Made by a program: the position numbers and the translations under genes
Shown here: positions 41,376-41,424 of the stretch, in pieces
How positions within the stretch are numbered: position 1 is the stretch's first letter
Layout: every line of letters begins with the position of its first letter
Notes under the pieces: generated by a model
The model's database searches: none
Seen by the model: only the letters and a program-made list of their open reading frames with translations
What the model was told of the DNA's origin: nothing
Assembly: GCA_013152435.1 (NCBI GenBank)
Contig: JAADGJ010000120.1
Location: 1 to 41,424, forward strand
DNA from: Chloroflexota bacterium
GTDB taxonomy: Bacteria; Chloroflexota; Anaerolineae; DUEN01
Length of the DNA: 41,424 bases
Direction: 5' to 3'

Positions 41376-41424
41376 CAGAGCGTGTCTGAGAAATACCATT
41401 GCTTCTGCTATGGGGAGGCTCGGA
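41376..41424 (+). repeat. MITE-like dispersed repeat, copy E (left end, cut by window edge)
   Basis: CAGAGCGTGTCTGAGAAA, followed by CATTGCTTCTGCTATGGGGAGGC, matches the first 50 bp of copy B in the same orientation. The remainder lies outside the window. Confidence 0.75.

Noticed and set aside
1-41424. tRNA, rRNA genes or CRISPR arrays
   Set aside because: No cloverleaf, rRNA-like segment or spacer-repeat array was recognised by eye; the two 7-bp arrays have no spacers.

Overview
The window is GC-rich bacterial chromosomal DNA, tightly packed and arranged in operons, with many ATGA stop/start overlaps and Shine-Dalgarno sites. No rRNA, tRNA or CRISPR array was seen. The gene content (oxygen-sensitive glycyl radical enzyme, many Gfo/Idh/MocA dehydrogenases, unusual glycosidases, an archaeal-type adenosine-specific kinase, a CbiM-CbiN fusion) suggests an anaerobic or facultative heterotroph. 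I would guess Chloroflexota (Anaerolineae-like) by general resemblance only; no marker gene settles it.

Region 1 (1-9293, + strand) starts from a near-consensus sigma-70 promoter. It carries a glycyl radical activase and a glycyl radical enzyme that matches trans-4-hydroxy-L-proline dehydratase (HypD) at every active-site position I remember. DUF1638, a DUF4432 aldose-epimerase-like protein, a small membrane protein, an M24 Xaa-Pro-type peptidase and LutB/LutC (without LutA) follow. A plausible reading is use of hydroxyproline-containing peptides or glycopeptides.

Region 2 (9300-23507) is sugar catabolism: a GH106-like glycosidase, five Gfo/Idh/MocA oxidoreductases, a xylose-isomerase-like TIM barrel protein, GalU (minus strand), a GH20-type hexosaminidase and an orphan membrane protein. 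It resembles oxidoreductive (keto-sugar) glycoside pathways. Two intergenic arrays of 7-bp tandem repeats each precede a Gfo/Idh/MocA gene.

Region 3 (23688-30438) is mostly minus strand: an Fsr-like MFS transporter overlapping a class V aminotransferase, a sixth Gfo/Idh/MocA protein, a GH4 glycosidase, a plus-strand SAM methyltransferase, a cytochrome b5-like gene remnant and a small membrane protein.

Region 4 (30598-35106, minus strand) is housekeeping and accessory: two NUDIX proteins, acylphosphatase, a GYD-domain protein, a nitroreductase, an adenosine-specific kinase and a LysM/M23 peptidase.

Region 5 (35311-38345, minus strand) is a Fur-family regulator with a CbiM(N)/CbiQ/CbiO cobalt-or-nickel transporter. 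A palindrome between its -35 and -10 boxes is a likely operator. A divergent PIG-L-fold protein that has lost its metal ligands follows. Region 6 (39379-41203) holds two oligopeptide-type ABC permeases, continuing beyond the right edge.

A dispersed MITE-like repeat with 18-bp terminal inverted repeats (best copy 13741-14002) occurs in five places, including both ends of the window.
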